A DNA stretch of 64,000 nucleotides from Affinundibacterium macrobrachii (GTDB lineage: Bacteria > Pseudomonadota > Gammaproteobacteria > Burkholderiales > Burkholderiaceae_D), in assembly GCF_014652415.1 (NCBI RefSeq), contig NZ_BMYT01000003.1, forward strand, positions 248,001 to 312,000. The letters are read 5' to 3'. The notes beneath the pieces are model-generated. The model was not told where the DNA came from. It saw only the letters and a program-made list of their open reading frames with translations, and ran no database searches. Shown here piece by piece: positions 36,163 through 43,808 of the stretch. A program made the translations under genes and the position numbers. The stretch's first letter is position 1, and each line of letters begins with the position of its first letter.

Positions 36163-37281
36163 ATGGAACTCAACTCTATTTCTCTCCCTTCTCCCGCCGC
36201 AGGCACAAGCCGAGAGCTTTCCTATATCCGTTTCGGCAAAACAGGAACTGGCCCGAAAGCCTATATTCAAGCATCACTACATGCCGATGAATTACCTGGC
36301 ATGTTGGTCGCACATCACCTAAGAAGTCAATTGATCGAATTAGAGCAACAAGGAAAATTGCTCGGTGAGGTGATCTTAGTTCCTTCTGCCAACCCGATTG
36401 GCCTCGCAAATACTTTATTAGGAACGAGTCAAGGTCGTTTTGATTTACGCACAGGGCAGAATTTCAATCGCCTGTTTCATAATTTATCCGAGAGTGTACT
36501 AGCACGCGTCAAATCACAGTTAAGTGCTGATTCCCACAATAATCAGCAATTAATCCGAGCTGCCATTCGCGCTTGCTTGAGTGAACAAAGCGCCATGGAT
36601 GAATTGTCAGCACAACGCTTAGCCTTAATGCGACTCGCAGCAGATGCCGATGTCGTTCTCGACTTACATTGCGATTGTGAGTCTGTATTACATGTCTACA
36701 CAGGTACGCCATTATGGCCACGCGTCGCGCCACTAGCTGGCTTACTCAATGCACATGTAGCACTGCTAGAAACCAACTCTGGCGATGATCCTTTTGATGA
36801 AGCTTGCTCACGTATATGGTGGGACATCGCCGGCTTGATTGGCGACGAATTTCCGATTCCTATGGCTTGCCTTGCTGTTACCGTCGAACTACGCGGCTTT
36901 ACCGATGTCAATCACACGCTCGCTGAACACGATGCAACTGCGATGATCGACTACCTTCGTCTACAAGGCATCATCGCTGGACCTTTAACACAGGACGTAC
37001 CAACTGCCTGCCAACCCACGCCGCTAGCTGGCTGTATGCCGATCGCAGCACCCTCAGCGGGGTTGGTCGTGTACTTGCGAGAGCTTGGCGAAACTGTCAA
37101 AGCAGGCGATCCTCTGATAGATTTAATTGATCCAGTCAGTGGCAGCGTACAACAATTATTGTCCCCAGTTGATGGCGTTTATTTCGCTCGCGAAAATCGT
37201 CGCTACGTACCACCCGGTACACGACTCAGCAAAGTCGCTGGTCGTGAAGCGGTAAGGCGCGGTTCATTATTGTCAGCTTAG
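36163..37281 (+). CDS. AstE/aspartoacylase-like M14 zinc hydrolase
   Basis: A 372-residue member of the succinylglutamate desuccinylase/aspartoacylase family. The zinc-site segment is ASLHADELPG (HxxE type) and the third ligand is likely in VVLDLHCDCE; VTVELRGFTD carries the candidate catalytic Glu. The C-terminus (VVYLRELGETVKAGDPLIDL) is the lipoyl-like barrel usual in this family. There is no signal peptide, so it is cytoplasmic. It starts 8 bases after the M20 gene. Possible reactions are desuccinylation of N-succinyl-arginine or cleavage of beta-Asp-Arg; sequence cannot decide. Confidence 0.78.
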   Translation: MELNSISLPSPAAGTSRELSYIRFGKTGTGPKAYIQASLHADELPGMLVAHHLRSQLIELEQQGKLLGEVILVPSANPIGLANTLLGTSQGRFDLRTGQNFNRLFHNLSESVLARVKSQLSADSHNNQQLIRAAIRACLSEQSAMDELSAQRLALMRLAADADVVLDLHCDCESVLHVYTGTPLWPRVAPLAGLLNAHVALLETNSGDDPFDEACSRIWWDIAGLIGDEFPIPMACLAVTVELRGFTDVNHTLAEHDATAMIDYLRLQGIIAGPLTQDVPTACQPTPLAGCMPIAAPSAGLVVYLRELGETVKAGDPLIDLIDPVSGSVQQLLSPVDGVYFARENRRYVPPGTRLSKVAGREAVRRGSLLSA

Positions 37282-37333
37282 TTGTATGCTCAATTGTATG
37301 CTTAGCTTCATGTTTAGTTCTATGCTTAGTTAT
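37282..37333. repeat. Four imperfect 12-bp tandem repeats
   Basis: Units around TTGTATGCTTAG occur four times in a row between the M14 hydrolase stop and the regulator gene. It could be an operator array or simple slippage product. Confidence 0.55.
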
Positions 37334-37405
37334 CACCTTCAAGCATCCCAGTTGCGAATCATCACGTAGTTGAATGTAGAAGCAAGCGCACTCACGAAAG
37401 CAATT

Positions 37406-38410
37406 ATGCAGCCGCCTTTTTCTGTTTCATTGATCTTACTTCCTGGCTTTTCTCTATTCGCATTCGGCGCGGTACGTAGCCTATTCGCTGCAGCGAACGA
37501 AGTAGGCGGCGAACTGCTTTATCAGGTCGAGCAATTTGTGACGGACGGCGCGCAAGCTATTACACAATGCGGTGTTGCGCTGTCAGCGCGTCCAATTGAT
37601 CAACTGCAGCGCGCTGATTTATTGATGCTAGTCGCTGATGAACGCGTTGAACCATCTATTGCTAACACCACCGGAAATTTTTTAAAACAATATTTAAGTT
37701 CGTCACACCATGCCGGTGAATCGATTCTTGGTGGCTGTGGCACTGGCACACAGATACTCGCCGAACACGGTTTACTTGATGGTTATCGAGCTGCAATACA
37801 TTGGCAAATTTTGGCAGACGCGGTCAAGCGTTATCCAAACATCGTATTCACGCCAGGCTTATTTGAAATTGATCGAAATCGGATCAGTGCTGGCGCAGGT
37901 GCGGCAGTACTAGATTTGCTTTTACATTGGCTAGAACAGCGTCATGGAAACACCTTCGCAGCGGAAGTGGCTGCTAGCCTCGGTTTAGATCGACTACGCG
38001 GCAGCGACGAGCGACAACCAGTTCCTGCATCAGCGCAACCCGCACTAGGATCTGCCCGTTTAAAAGAAGCTTTAGAATTGATGGCAGCGAATTTAGCGGA
38101 ACCCTTGCAAGCGGAGGATATCGCGCAATTAGTTGGTGTATCACGCAGACAGCTTGAACGACTATTCCGCCAACACTTAGATACTTTTCCATCGCGCTAT
38201 TACTTGGAATTGCGACTCAAACACGCACGTCGTCAATTGAAACAAACAACGCAATCGATATTGCAAGTTGGCCTGGCTTGCGGCTTTACTTCTGGACCGC
38301 ATTTCTCCACCACTTATCGCAACTATTTTGGTTATACTCCGCGCGAAGAGCGCGCCCGCCACAGCATGCCGCAAGCCATGACTAAAAATTCCGAAGAGGA
38401 CATTCAATGA
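37406..38410 (+). CDS. GlxA-type AraC-family transcriptional regulator
   Basis: Regulator of about 334 residues with an N-terminal DJ-1/PfpI-like domain (VSLILLPGFSLFAFGAVRSLFAAANEV, GGCGTGTQILAEHGLLDG) and a C-terminal AraC double HTH (DIAQLVGVSRRQLERLFRQHL, ILQVGLACGFTSGPHFSTTYR). This layout is that of GlxA/ArgR-type regulators that control arginine or amine catabolism in Pseudomonas and relatives, fitting its place just before the arginine succinyltransferase gene. The ATG at 37406 is chosen over a TTG at 37370. Its stop overlaps the next start as ATGA. Confidence 0.87.
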   Translation: MQPPFSVSLILLPGFSLFAFGAVRSLFAAANEVGGELLYQVEQFVTDGAQAITQCGVALSARPIDQLQRADLLMLVADERVEPSIANTTGNFLKQYLSSSHHAGESILGGCGTGTQILAEHGLLDGYRAAIHWQILADAVKRYPNIVFTPGLFEIDRNRISAGAGAAVLDLLLHWLEQRHGNTFAAEVAASLGLDRLRGSDERQPVPASAQPALGSARLKEALELMAANLAEPLQAEDIAQLVGVSRRQLERLFRQHLDTFPSRYYLELRLKHARRQLKQTTQSILQVGLACGFTSGPHFSTTYRNYFGYTPREERARHSMPQAMTKNSEEDIQ

Positions 38411-39438
38411 ATCATATGGACTACTTGTTGCGCCCAGCAACGCTGGATGATCTCGATGCGATCGAGCGCTTTTCAAAAGCGAGTACCTTCGGCATCCACA
38501 CACTCAAGCCAGGTCGTGCGCATTTAGCTGAACGACTTGAACGTTCGCTTAAAGCATTTGCTGGAACCGAACCAAGTCGCGGCGATGAAATCTATCACTT
38601 TGTACTCGAAGATTTACAAGCGGGTCGTGTGGTTGGTACAAGTGGCATCGTTACGAGTGCTGGCGCAAACGGTCGATTCTATTGTTATCGCAATGAATTC
38701 TCTGTCCATGCAAGTGATGAATTAGGGATTAGCAATCGTGAACATACACTACGTTTATGCGAAGACTTATCTGGCCACTCCTTACTCAGCTCATTTTATA
38801 TCGAACCGGAGTATGGCAATACGCTCGCGCCGCAACTCTTATCGCGTGGACGCTTGCTCTTCATCAGAAATTACCCACATTTGTTCGCTGAAAGAATCGG
38901 TGCTGAGAATCCCGGTTTATGTGATGAAGCAGGCAATAGTCCATTCTGGAACGCTCTTGGTGGACGCTTTTTTAAAATGCCATTTCCGGAAGCGGAACAA
39001 CGTACCCGAGGCCGGTCAAAAAGCTTTATTGCAGAACTAATGCCACGCTCACCGATATACGTCTCTTTACTGACAGAAGAAGCACAATGGGCAATGGGTC
39101 AACTCCATCCTGACGGGCAACTTCCCTTTGGCATACTAGTCGACGAAGGCTTCGACGTCGATTCATTCATCGATATTTTTGACGGTGGCCCAATCGCCGA
39201 GGCGCGGGTAGCAATGTTAAATACAGTTGTTGCAGCACAAGATGTCGAATTACGCGATACTCCCCAAGTACAAGGCGAAGCCTGCCTTATCGCGAACATG
39301 GAAAGCGCGAAATTTTGTGCGACTTTATCGTCTGGCGAATTTGTCGACAATGCCTTATTGGTGCCACCCAAAGCAATAGAAATACTAGGTCTCCACAACA
39401 ATTCTCGCGCCTGTACAATCCGAGTCAAGAGCACTTAA
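38407..39438 (+). CDS. astA: Arginine N-succinyltransferase
   Basis: GNAT-related enzyme of 343 residues that transfers succinyl from succinyl-CoA to the alpha-amino group of arginine. Family motifs include LRPATLDDLDAIERFSKAS, GRVVGTSGIVTSAG, FYCYRNEF, LSSFYIEPEYGN, NSPFWNALGGRFFKMPFPEA and YVSLLTEEAQWAMGQ. The other genes of the AST route (astB, astC, astD) are not here, but an NSAR-like racemase and AstE-like deacylase are, which suggests a different fate for the succinyl-arginine or genes elsewhere. It overlaps the regulator gene by 4 bases. A strong terminator follows. Confidence 0.9.
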   Translation: MNHMDYLLRPATLDDLDAIERFSKASTFGIHTLKPGRAHLAERLERSLKAFAGTEPSRGDEIYHFVLEDLQAGRVVGTSGIVTSAGANGRFYCYRNEFSVHASDELGISNREHTLRLCEDLSGHSLLSSFYIEPEYGNTLAPQLLSRGRLLFIRNYPHLFAERIGAENPGLCDEAGNSPFWNALGGRFFKMPFPEAEQRTRGRSKSFIAELMPRSPIYVSLLTEEAQWAMGQLHPDGQLPFGILVDEGFDVDSFIDIFDGGPIAEARVAMLNTVVAAQDVELRDTPQVQGEACLIANMESAKFCATLSSGEFVDNALLVPPKAIEILGLHNNSRACTIRVKST

Positions 39439-39530
39439 ACAAAACAAGCTACGCATACGAGAACGAAATGCAATGAAGCAATCTGGTCTGTACAAGTCAG
39501 ATAAGCATTGATACACAAAGTAAAAACAAA

Positions 39531-39563
39531 AAGCCCTTACAATTTTCTTGTAAGGGCTTTTTT
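39531..39563. terminator. Strong intrinsic terminator after astA
   Basis: A 12-bp perfect stem AAGCCCTTACAA / TTGTAAGGGCTT with loop TTTTC, then a T-run (and an A-run on the other side, so it may work both ways). It lies between astA and the prophage attachment site, and once served as the tRNA gene's downstream terminator. Confidence 0.9.
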
Positions 39564-39580
39564 GCAAAACACATAAATCT

Positions 39581-39628
39581 TGGTGGGCCTCCCCGGAGTC
39601 GAACCGGGTACCAACGGATTATGAGTCC
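39581..39628 (-). pseudogene. Displaced 3' half of the target tRNA (prophage attachment site, left)
   Basis: The minus strand carries the 3' part of a CAT-anticodon tRNA: anticodon-stem side, T-arm CCCGG/TTCGACT/CCGGG and acceptor GAGGCCCACCA, but no D-arm or 5' acceptor strand. The last 22 bases (39607-39628) are identical to 53387-53408 in the intact tRNA and form the attachment core. The T-stem differs from the intact copy but is itself fully paired, so this is the host's original 3' half, cut off by integration. Confidence 0.92.
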
Positions 39629-39883
39629 TTGCACCAACATTACTTTAAACAACAATACATTACTAAACAATAGCTTATGCACGCATATCTAACAGTACCC
39701 GCCCATTAAATAACAACGCCGTTGAACTATTGTTGATCTTTTACATTACGATCCAGAAAATATCTAACACAAGAAAAAATTTTTAAAAGTCACCGACTAT
39801 ATCCAAATAGGTAGGCAATTCAGAATTAAAAAGCACTACATAACTTTGTCACTCAGGATCTAGTGATCAAAATAAGATACTTG

Positions 39884-40744
39884 TTATAATTTTTCACCTA
39901 AATTAAAAATAGTTCCATCCTTTATTTCTTGCTGGTATGTTGATTCTGCCAACTTGAAGTTATAAGTAAGTAACTCTCCTTTACTCCACTTTTCCATTTC
40001 ATACCCTGCAGATTTCAAACGCTCAACTTCATCAGAAGATAGCAAAAGGCGATCAGGCCCGAGATATGAAAGAATTTGTGTGGGTTCGAAGTGCATGTAC
40101 TTAAAAGCGTAATGCGACCCTGTAAGACGCAATATAAGCTTCTTATAGCGTTGATCGTTTCTATACCAGTCAATCAACTTGTCAAACGTCAAAAGTTCAA
40201 TTCCAGTTTCATCAATGAGGCCTCGAAAGTGCTTCTTACGATCTACACTTAGGTTTTTATCTTGAGATCGGCCTATGATCAGTTGAAAATGAAACTCAAC
40301 AGGATTTCGCCTCATATTTATTGGCTGCAGCAAAGGATCGAGGCGACGAATTACTTCATTTTTATTCTCATCAAGATAATGCTTCCAACTTCTTACCTGA
40401 TTTAACGCCGCGTTGAACTCAGCCGTTGTATTAGTTTTCTTTACATCACTAGTAAAGATGCACTTATCAGGAGACTCCAGCTCAACAAAAGTTACTCTCC
40501 AAACATCCGAACTTTTTGTTATGTAGACGTAGTCCGTAGTAAGTTCAGTACCAAGCGGAAACTTAGATACAACGGATTGAAAATGGAGGTGATGATTTAA
40601 ACGGTTAGGAGTTGGAATTAATTCAGTATGTTGTTCAAGGAAGTCTTGAACAACTTGCTCCTTTTGACGTCCTTTAGGCGAAGGCTCGCAAAGGATTTGT
40701 TTAAACTCTTCAATCAGCGATTCGTCTACAATCTCCAATTTCAC
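39884..40744 (-). CDS. Shedu-type DUF4263 nuclease (anti-phage)
   Basis: A 286-residue protein matching the Shedu SduA C-terminal (DUF4263) PD-(D/E)xK nuclease domain: ELTTDYVYITKSSDVWRVTFVELESP supplies the Asp and ExE residues, followed by FNAALNQVRSWKHYL (conserved Gln), and a later FQLIIGRSQD and LTFDKLIDWY. Shedu proteins are single-gene anti-phage nucleases. It follows the SecB-like gene by 20 bases on the same strand and is the last gene of the cargo operon next to the left attachment site. Whether it works alone or with the toxin-antitoxin-chaperone genes is unknown. Confidence 0.82.
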   Translation of the reverse strand: MKLEIVDESLIEEFKQILCEPSPKGRQKEQVVQDFLEQHTELIPTPNRLNHHLHFQSVVSKFPLGTELTTDYVYITKSSDVWRVTFVELESPDKCIFTSDVKKTNTTAEFNAALNQVRSWKHYLDENKNEVIRRLDPLLQPINMRRNPVEFHFQLIIGRSQDKNLSVDRKKHFRGLIDETGIELLTFDKLIDWYRNDQRYKKLILRLTGSHYAFKYMHFEPTQILSYLGPDRLLLSSDEVERLKSAGYEMEKWSKGELLTYNFKLAESTYQQEIKDGTIFNLGEKL

Positions 40745-40764
40745 AAATTCCCAAGAGGATCAAA

Positions 40765-41214
40765 TTACTTAGCAGTATTATTAATAGTTACTGTTGGAAC
40801 AACAAACATCGGAACTATAACTTCTTTAATACCAGAACGAGAAGCTAGACCGTAAATATGCTCTCTTAAAAACGGTAACAAAATAAGTGGCGCGTTCTCC
40901 TTTGCCCATTGCTCAACTTTATCAACAGGAAACAAAGAAACATCAACAGAAAATTGACCTACTAGATCTACTTTAATCACGAACGGAGTTCGCTCAGAAG
41001 CCCCGTCATCGCCAAGTTCATCAGCATCTAGCCCCACGCGCCCCAGAACACCAACAGCAATCTGATTATTTTCGACATCAAATTTAGAATGTCCAACCTT
41101 AAAACTGAAAGGCAAATCTAACTCATTTTCTTGAGCTCGTTCTGGATCATAAACTTTGAGAAAAAGTTCTTTAACAATGATACCTTGCAATTGAATTGGA
41201 TGTTTATTAATCAT
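40765..41214 (-). CDS. SecB-like chaperone (CmdC/TAC chaperone type)
   Basis: A 149-residue SecB-fold protein. It has the beta-sheet layout (QLQGIIVKELFLKVYDP, FSFKVGHSKFDV, VIKVDLVGQFSVDV) and the characteristic C-terminal helix and strand APLILLPFLREHIYGLASRSG then VIVPMFVVPTVTI, equivalent to SecB's LFPYAR segment. A second SecB inside a prophage next to a toxin-like gene is the signature of toxin-antitoxin-chaperone systems, where it protects the antitoxin. It starts one base after the upstream small gene's stop (TAGAATG). Confidence 0.8.
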   Translation of the reverse strand: MINKHPIQLQGIIVKELFLKVYDPERAQENELDLPFSFKVGHSKFDVENNQIAVGVLGRVGLDADELGDDGASERTPFVIKVDLVGQFSVDVSLFPVDKVEQWAKENAPLILLPFLREHIYGLASRSGIKEVIVPMFVVPTVTINNTAK

Positions 41215-41215
41215 T

Positions 41216-41494
41216 CTATGCAGCCATTAGGTATGACACATCATTTGCGGCTTCAAGCGGCCTCAAATATTGATAATCAGACTCAACAAATAAAAATGTA
41301 CTCAATGAGGAAACAATAAATTTACCCGCGACAAAACTTCCAAGAGCGTCACTATAAAAAGCAAACAAATCTAAAAAGGACAGTGCTATATCACCGCCTT
41401 CTGATTCAGAAAGACGTTGTTCAAACTCTTCATTTGAAAGTGCATTTAATTTTTCAAAAACGCTATCAATCGCATTTTTAAGTAGGATATTCAT
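41216..41494 (-). CDS. Small protein, candidate chaperone-addicted antitoxin (CmdA-like position)
   Basis: A 92-residue protein from the ATG at 41494, which has AAGGA 7 bases upstream; the open frame to 41560 lies inside the upstream gene. It has a helical, acidic N-terminal half (VFEKLNALSNEEFEQRLSESEGGD) and a hydrophobic, aromatic C-terminal half (FIVSSLSTFLFVESDYQYL), the kind of aggregation-prone end that would need a chaperone. I recognise no domain. Its place between an ADP-ribosyltransferase-like gene and a SecB-like gene is the basis for the antitoxin call. Confidence 0.6.
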   Translation of the reverse strand: MNILLKNAIDSVFEKLNALSNEEFEQRLSESEGGDIALSFLDLFAFYSDALGSFVAGKFIVSSLSTFLFVESDYQYLRPLEAANDVSYLMAA

Positions 41495-41507
41495 TTTATT
41501 TCCTTGA

Positions 41508-42050
41508 TCAGACAATCGTATTAATGACAATAACATCATTAAAATGATCGCGCACAACATAACATTTAAAGCTAGGAGTACCCGCTATCATAGGCGTGGA
41601 ATCATCGTATTTCGGTCGAGATACATTTGCTGCGATTACCAAAAATTTGGACTTCAAAGCAATTTCAATTTCTTTGATTATGGTGTCGTACAATTTACAC
41701 AATTGGTAGCCTTTCCTTACCCCTCTAGATCTAGCGGTTTGAAAAAGTTTTTCCTGAAAATATAATATTGACGTATCGAAAAATGCTGTTTCATCGACAT
41801 TTAGCCCTGCACAAATTACCTTGCAGTCTTTGTGCTGGTCGCTGTCGTAGTGACCAGACTCATAACAGTTACTCCACCATAGTTTTGCTAATTCAAGAGC
41901 TAAATCAATCTCATTTTCATAAGCCCAAAAATAAATTCCTGTACCAGCTCTGCCAGCTTCCTTGGGCTGCCTAAACTGTCCTTGCTGAATATTATCGGCT
42001 CTTGATTTACTAGTTCCATGGGTTCCTAATAATTCCAAATCGTCACCCAT
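41508..42050 (-). CDS. ADP-ribosyltransferase-fold toxin (CmdT-like)
   Basis: A 180-residue protein with ART/PARP-like features: LLGTHGTSKSRADNIQQGQF (His and the start of the NAD pocket), GRAGTGIYFWAYE (Tyr on the second core strand), and a later ELAKLWW segment. This H...Y arrangement is typical of ART toxins; the third residue is not certain. In CmdTAC an ART toxin that modifies mRNA is encoded with a small antitoxin and a SecB-like chaperone, and the same order is seen here. It is the first gene of the operon; its ATG overlaps nothing upstream. Confidence 0.7.
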   Translation of the reverse strand: MGDDLELLGTHGTSKSRADNIQQGQFRQPKEAGRAGTGIYFWAYENEIDLALELAKLWWSNCYESGHYDSDQHKDCKVICAGLNVDETAFFDTSILYFQEKLFQTARSRGVRKGYQLCKLYDTIIKEIEIALKSKFLVIAANVSRPKYDDSTPMIAGTPSFKCYVVRDHFNDVIVINTIV

Positions 42051-42430
42051 TACATAATTTTATTTTATGCAGAAATATACCACATAAGCACATGTTCATG
42101 AAAAGCACCAATAATGGTTAGTATTTTAGAACTCTCTTAATCTGAGGAGTAAGTACGAATAGCTGATTAAACATACATAAGTAAGCTACATGTTTAATTA
42201 CGTATAACGAAGTGAATTTATTAAAAATTCACAGCAATCCACTTCAACCATAAAGAAATGTTGCTTTACAAGAAGAATGTATTAATGACATAAATCGTAG
42301 AGCATCAAATGAATAATAACTTAATATTCATGCTTCGTGATCAAATTTAACAACATAAAATTTTCTCCAATTAAATTCTTATTCCAGAAAATACAATGTA
42401 CTTTATAAAACAGAACGAAGAACAAAAGAG
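42051..42430. other. AT-rich intergenic region upstream of the toxin operon
   Basis: About 380 bases, strongly AT rich, with no supported gene. A TATATT-like -10 for the minus-strand toxin operon lies near 42080, but I see no convincing -35. Nothing else is recognised. Confidence 0.4.
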
Positions 42431-42661
42431 TTATTGCTCCCCAGTTAGTAAACTTGCTGGCATTGTCGCAGGCGCGGTCGGCGCGCCTAAACGCTCCTGC
42501 ATGCCACCGTGAACCACAGGGGTGCTGTCCTGCGGCAGCATCTCACCATTCGGTTGTGTCCTTACGATAAATGCCTCGCAAGGCACAATCCCAGCGGTGA
42601 GGCTGCTGGGATGAGACTCAAATCGCCCCTGTACCGTACACGACGGCCGAAGAGCGAGCAT
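42431..42661. other. GC-rich structured block in the phage intergenic region (possible origin/packaging DNA)
   Basis: This block is clearly richer in G and C than its surroundings and holds several short hairpins, such as CCCAGC...GCTGGG (42588-42608) and TGCTG...CAGCA (42522-42541). A 76-residue minus-strand frame spans it (MLALRPSCTVQGRFES start) but lacks a ribosome site. Filamentous phages keep their replication origins and packaging signal in one intergenic region, and this is the best candidate here. Confidence 0.45.
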
Positions 42662-42711
42662 TTAGAAATCATCTTATCTTGAATTTTGTAGATGTTAGCG
42701 CTGTATAAGAA

Positions 42712-42825
42712 GGGGCGATACCACCTCCCTGACTGAATGAGTATCGCCCCAATACACAAGCTCAAAAAGAAAAGGCGACATGCACTTCCGGCTAGAGTGA
42801 ATGTCGCCTCGATACACAAGCTCAA
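42712..42825. repeat. Two tandem hairpin repeats, 60-bp period, covarying stems
   Basis: Hairpin 1 has stem GGGGCGATAC / GTATCGCCCC (42712-42721, 42741-42750); hairpin 2 has AGGCGACAT / ATGTCGCCT (42773-42781, 42801-42809). Both loops are 19 bases and similar, and each hairpin is followed by ATACACAAGCTCAA (42752-42765, 42812-42825). Stem bases differ between the copies but pairing is kept, so the structure is selected. A packaging signal, origin element or structured RNA are options. Confidence 0.8.
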
Positions 42826-42958
42826 TTTGGAAAGCCATGTATGACTACTACGAAACTAAAGAACTACTTGGTAGTAAGAGTCATCATACTAAAATTTAAT
42901 AAAAAACGCACCTTAAAGGATGGGATCCAACACTTAAAAGAGCGTTTCAATTTTTGCC

Positions 42959-43525
42959 TTAAGCAAAGCGTTCTTTTAGTAACAGCTCAACCCTGTCACA
43001 ACCAACAATAGAAGTCATAAAATCCAACGGTGTAACATTTCCCAAAGACACCTTTGCAATGGTCAACCACTTCATCGCTTGATGCTCACTACCAAACAAA
43101 ACTATCGCCAGTGCTATGACAGCCTTTCTTCGGTCATTGACCAAAATATCTGCCTCAGATTTGCATTTTGATTTTTGATTTGAAGATGAAATGTTCGATT
43201 GAAGGTGAGATAACACATGCTGAATTGGAGAAATACTTTTTCCTACTTCTAGTGTTGCACGGCAAACCGGAAATCGAGAACAACCCCAAAACTGATAATT
43301 GGCACCACTTCTGAAAACCATCTTATTTCCGCATTTAGGACACGACGGTGATACCTCTGATACGTAGTCTCTTGATCTAATCTCACGGCAAACCAGTTCT
43401 TCCAATTCAGCAGGTACAGAACCTTCTACATACCATTCCTTTAGCCTCTTATCAAAACGTGCACCGAAACTTTTAGCATATTCTTTGATAGATGGAGTAA
43501 TGTTTAAACGAGTTCTATTGCTCAT
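42959..43525 (-). CDS. DUF5710 / zinc-ribbon / DUF2384 fusion protein
   Basis: A 188-residue protein that joins three parts: an N-terminal DUF5710-like segment (KEYAKSFGARFDKRLKEWYV, residues 12-31), a topoisomerase-type C4 zinc ribbon (CPKCGNKMVFRSG...FWGCSRFPVC, about 61-88) and a C-terminal MbcA/ParS/Xre toxin-binding-like domain (AIVLFGSEHQAMKWLTIAK, LGNVTPLDFMTS, about 139-188). DUF2384 proteins are normally antitoxins to RES toxins, but no RES gene is nearby. It may be a phage DNA-binding protein or regulator. It is co-directional with the coat genes, at the end of that run. Confidence 0.72.
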   Translation of the reverse strand: MSNRTRLNITPSIKEYAKSFGARFDKRLKEWYVEGSVPAELEELVCREIRSRDYVSEVSPSCPKCGNKMVFRSGANYQFWGCSRFPVCRATLEVGKSISPIQHVLSHLQSNISSSNQKSKCKSEADILVNDRRKAVIALAIVLFGSEHQAMKWLTIAKVSLGNVTPLDFMTSIVGCDRVELLLKERFA

Positions 43526-43571
43526 ATAAATTTAAAGAAAAATGAATTAATAGAGAATCACACAAAGAGTA

Positions 43572-43757
43572 TCAACTACTTTCCATTCTAAATTTTGCAT
43601 CACGAATGGCATCAAGTTTTTCATAATATTTACTAGCAAATTCAACTCCAATCGGTGACATGATGGGCCATTCCACACTTTCTCGTGGATGAAATATTTT
43701 TCTAGAATTCATTCTTTGCTTCAAAACGGCTCTGCGTTTTATGTCCCTCACTTGCAT
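43572..43757 (-). CDS. Small hypothetical phage protein (61 aa)
   Basis: A basic 61-residue protein (MQVRDIKRRAVLKQRMNSRK start) with GGAGG about 10 bases before the ATG. I recognise no domain. It lies between the secretin gene and the DUF2384 fusion gene on the same strand. Confidence 0.5.
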   Translation of the reverse strand: MQVRDIKRRAVLKQRMNSRKIFHPRESVEWPIMSPIGVEFASKYYEKLDAIRDAKFRMESS

Positions 43758-43808
43758 CTCGTGTCTGCCTCCAAATTGTTTGAATCAATGTAGAAATACG
43801 ATTTAAAA

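Noticed and set aside
38407..39438. A complete AST (arginine succinyltransferase) operon
   Set aside because: astB, astC and astD are not in the window; only astA and an AstE-like hydrolase are present.
39581..39628. Second functional tRNA gene
   Set aside because: Only the 3' half is present; the 5' acceptor strand and D-arm are missing, so it is an attachment-site remnant.
42431..42661. 76-residue minus-strand frame as a gene
   Set aside because: No ribosome site, proline/serine-rich content fitting read-through of structured GC-rich DNA; kept only as a structured region.
42841..43011. 56-residue plus-strand frame starting MTTTKLKNYL
   Set aside because: It overlaps the 3' end of the DUF2384 fusion gene in antisense, has a weak ribosome site and no recognisable feature.
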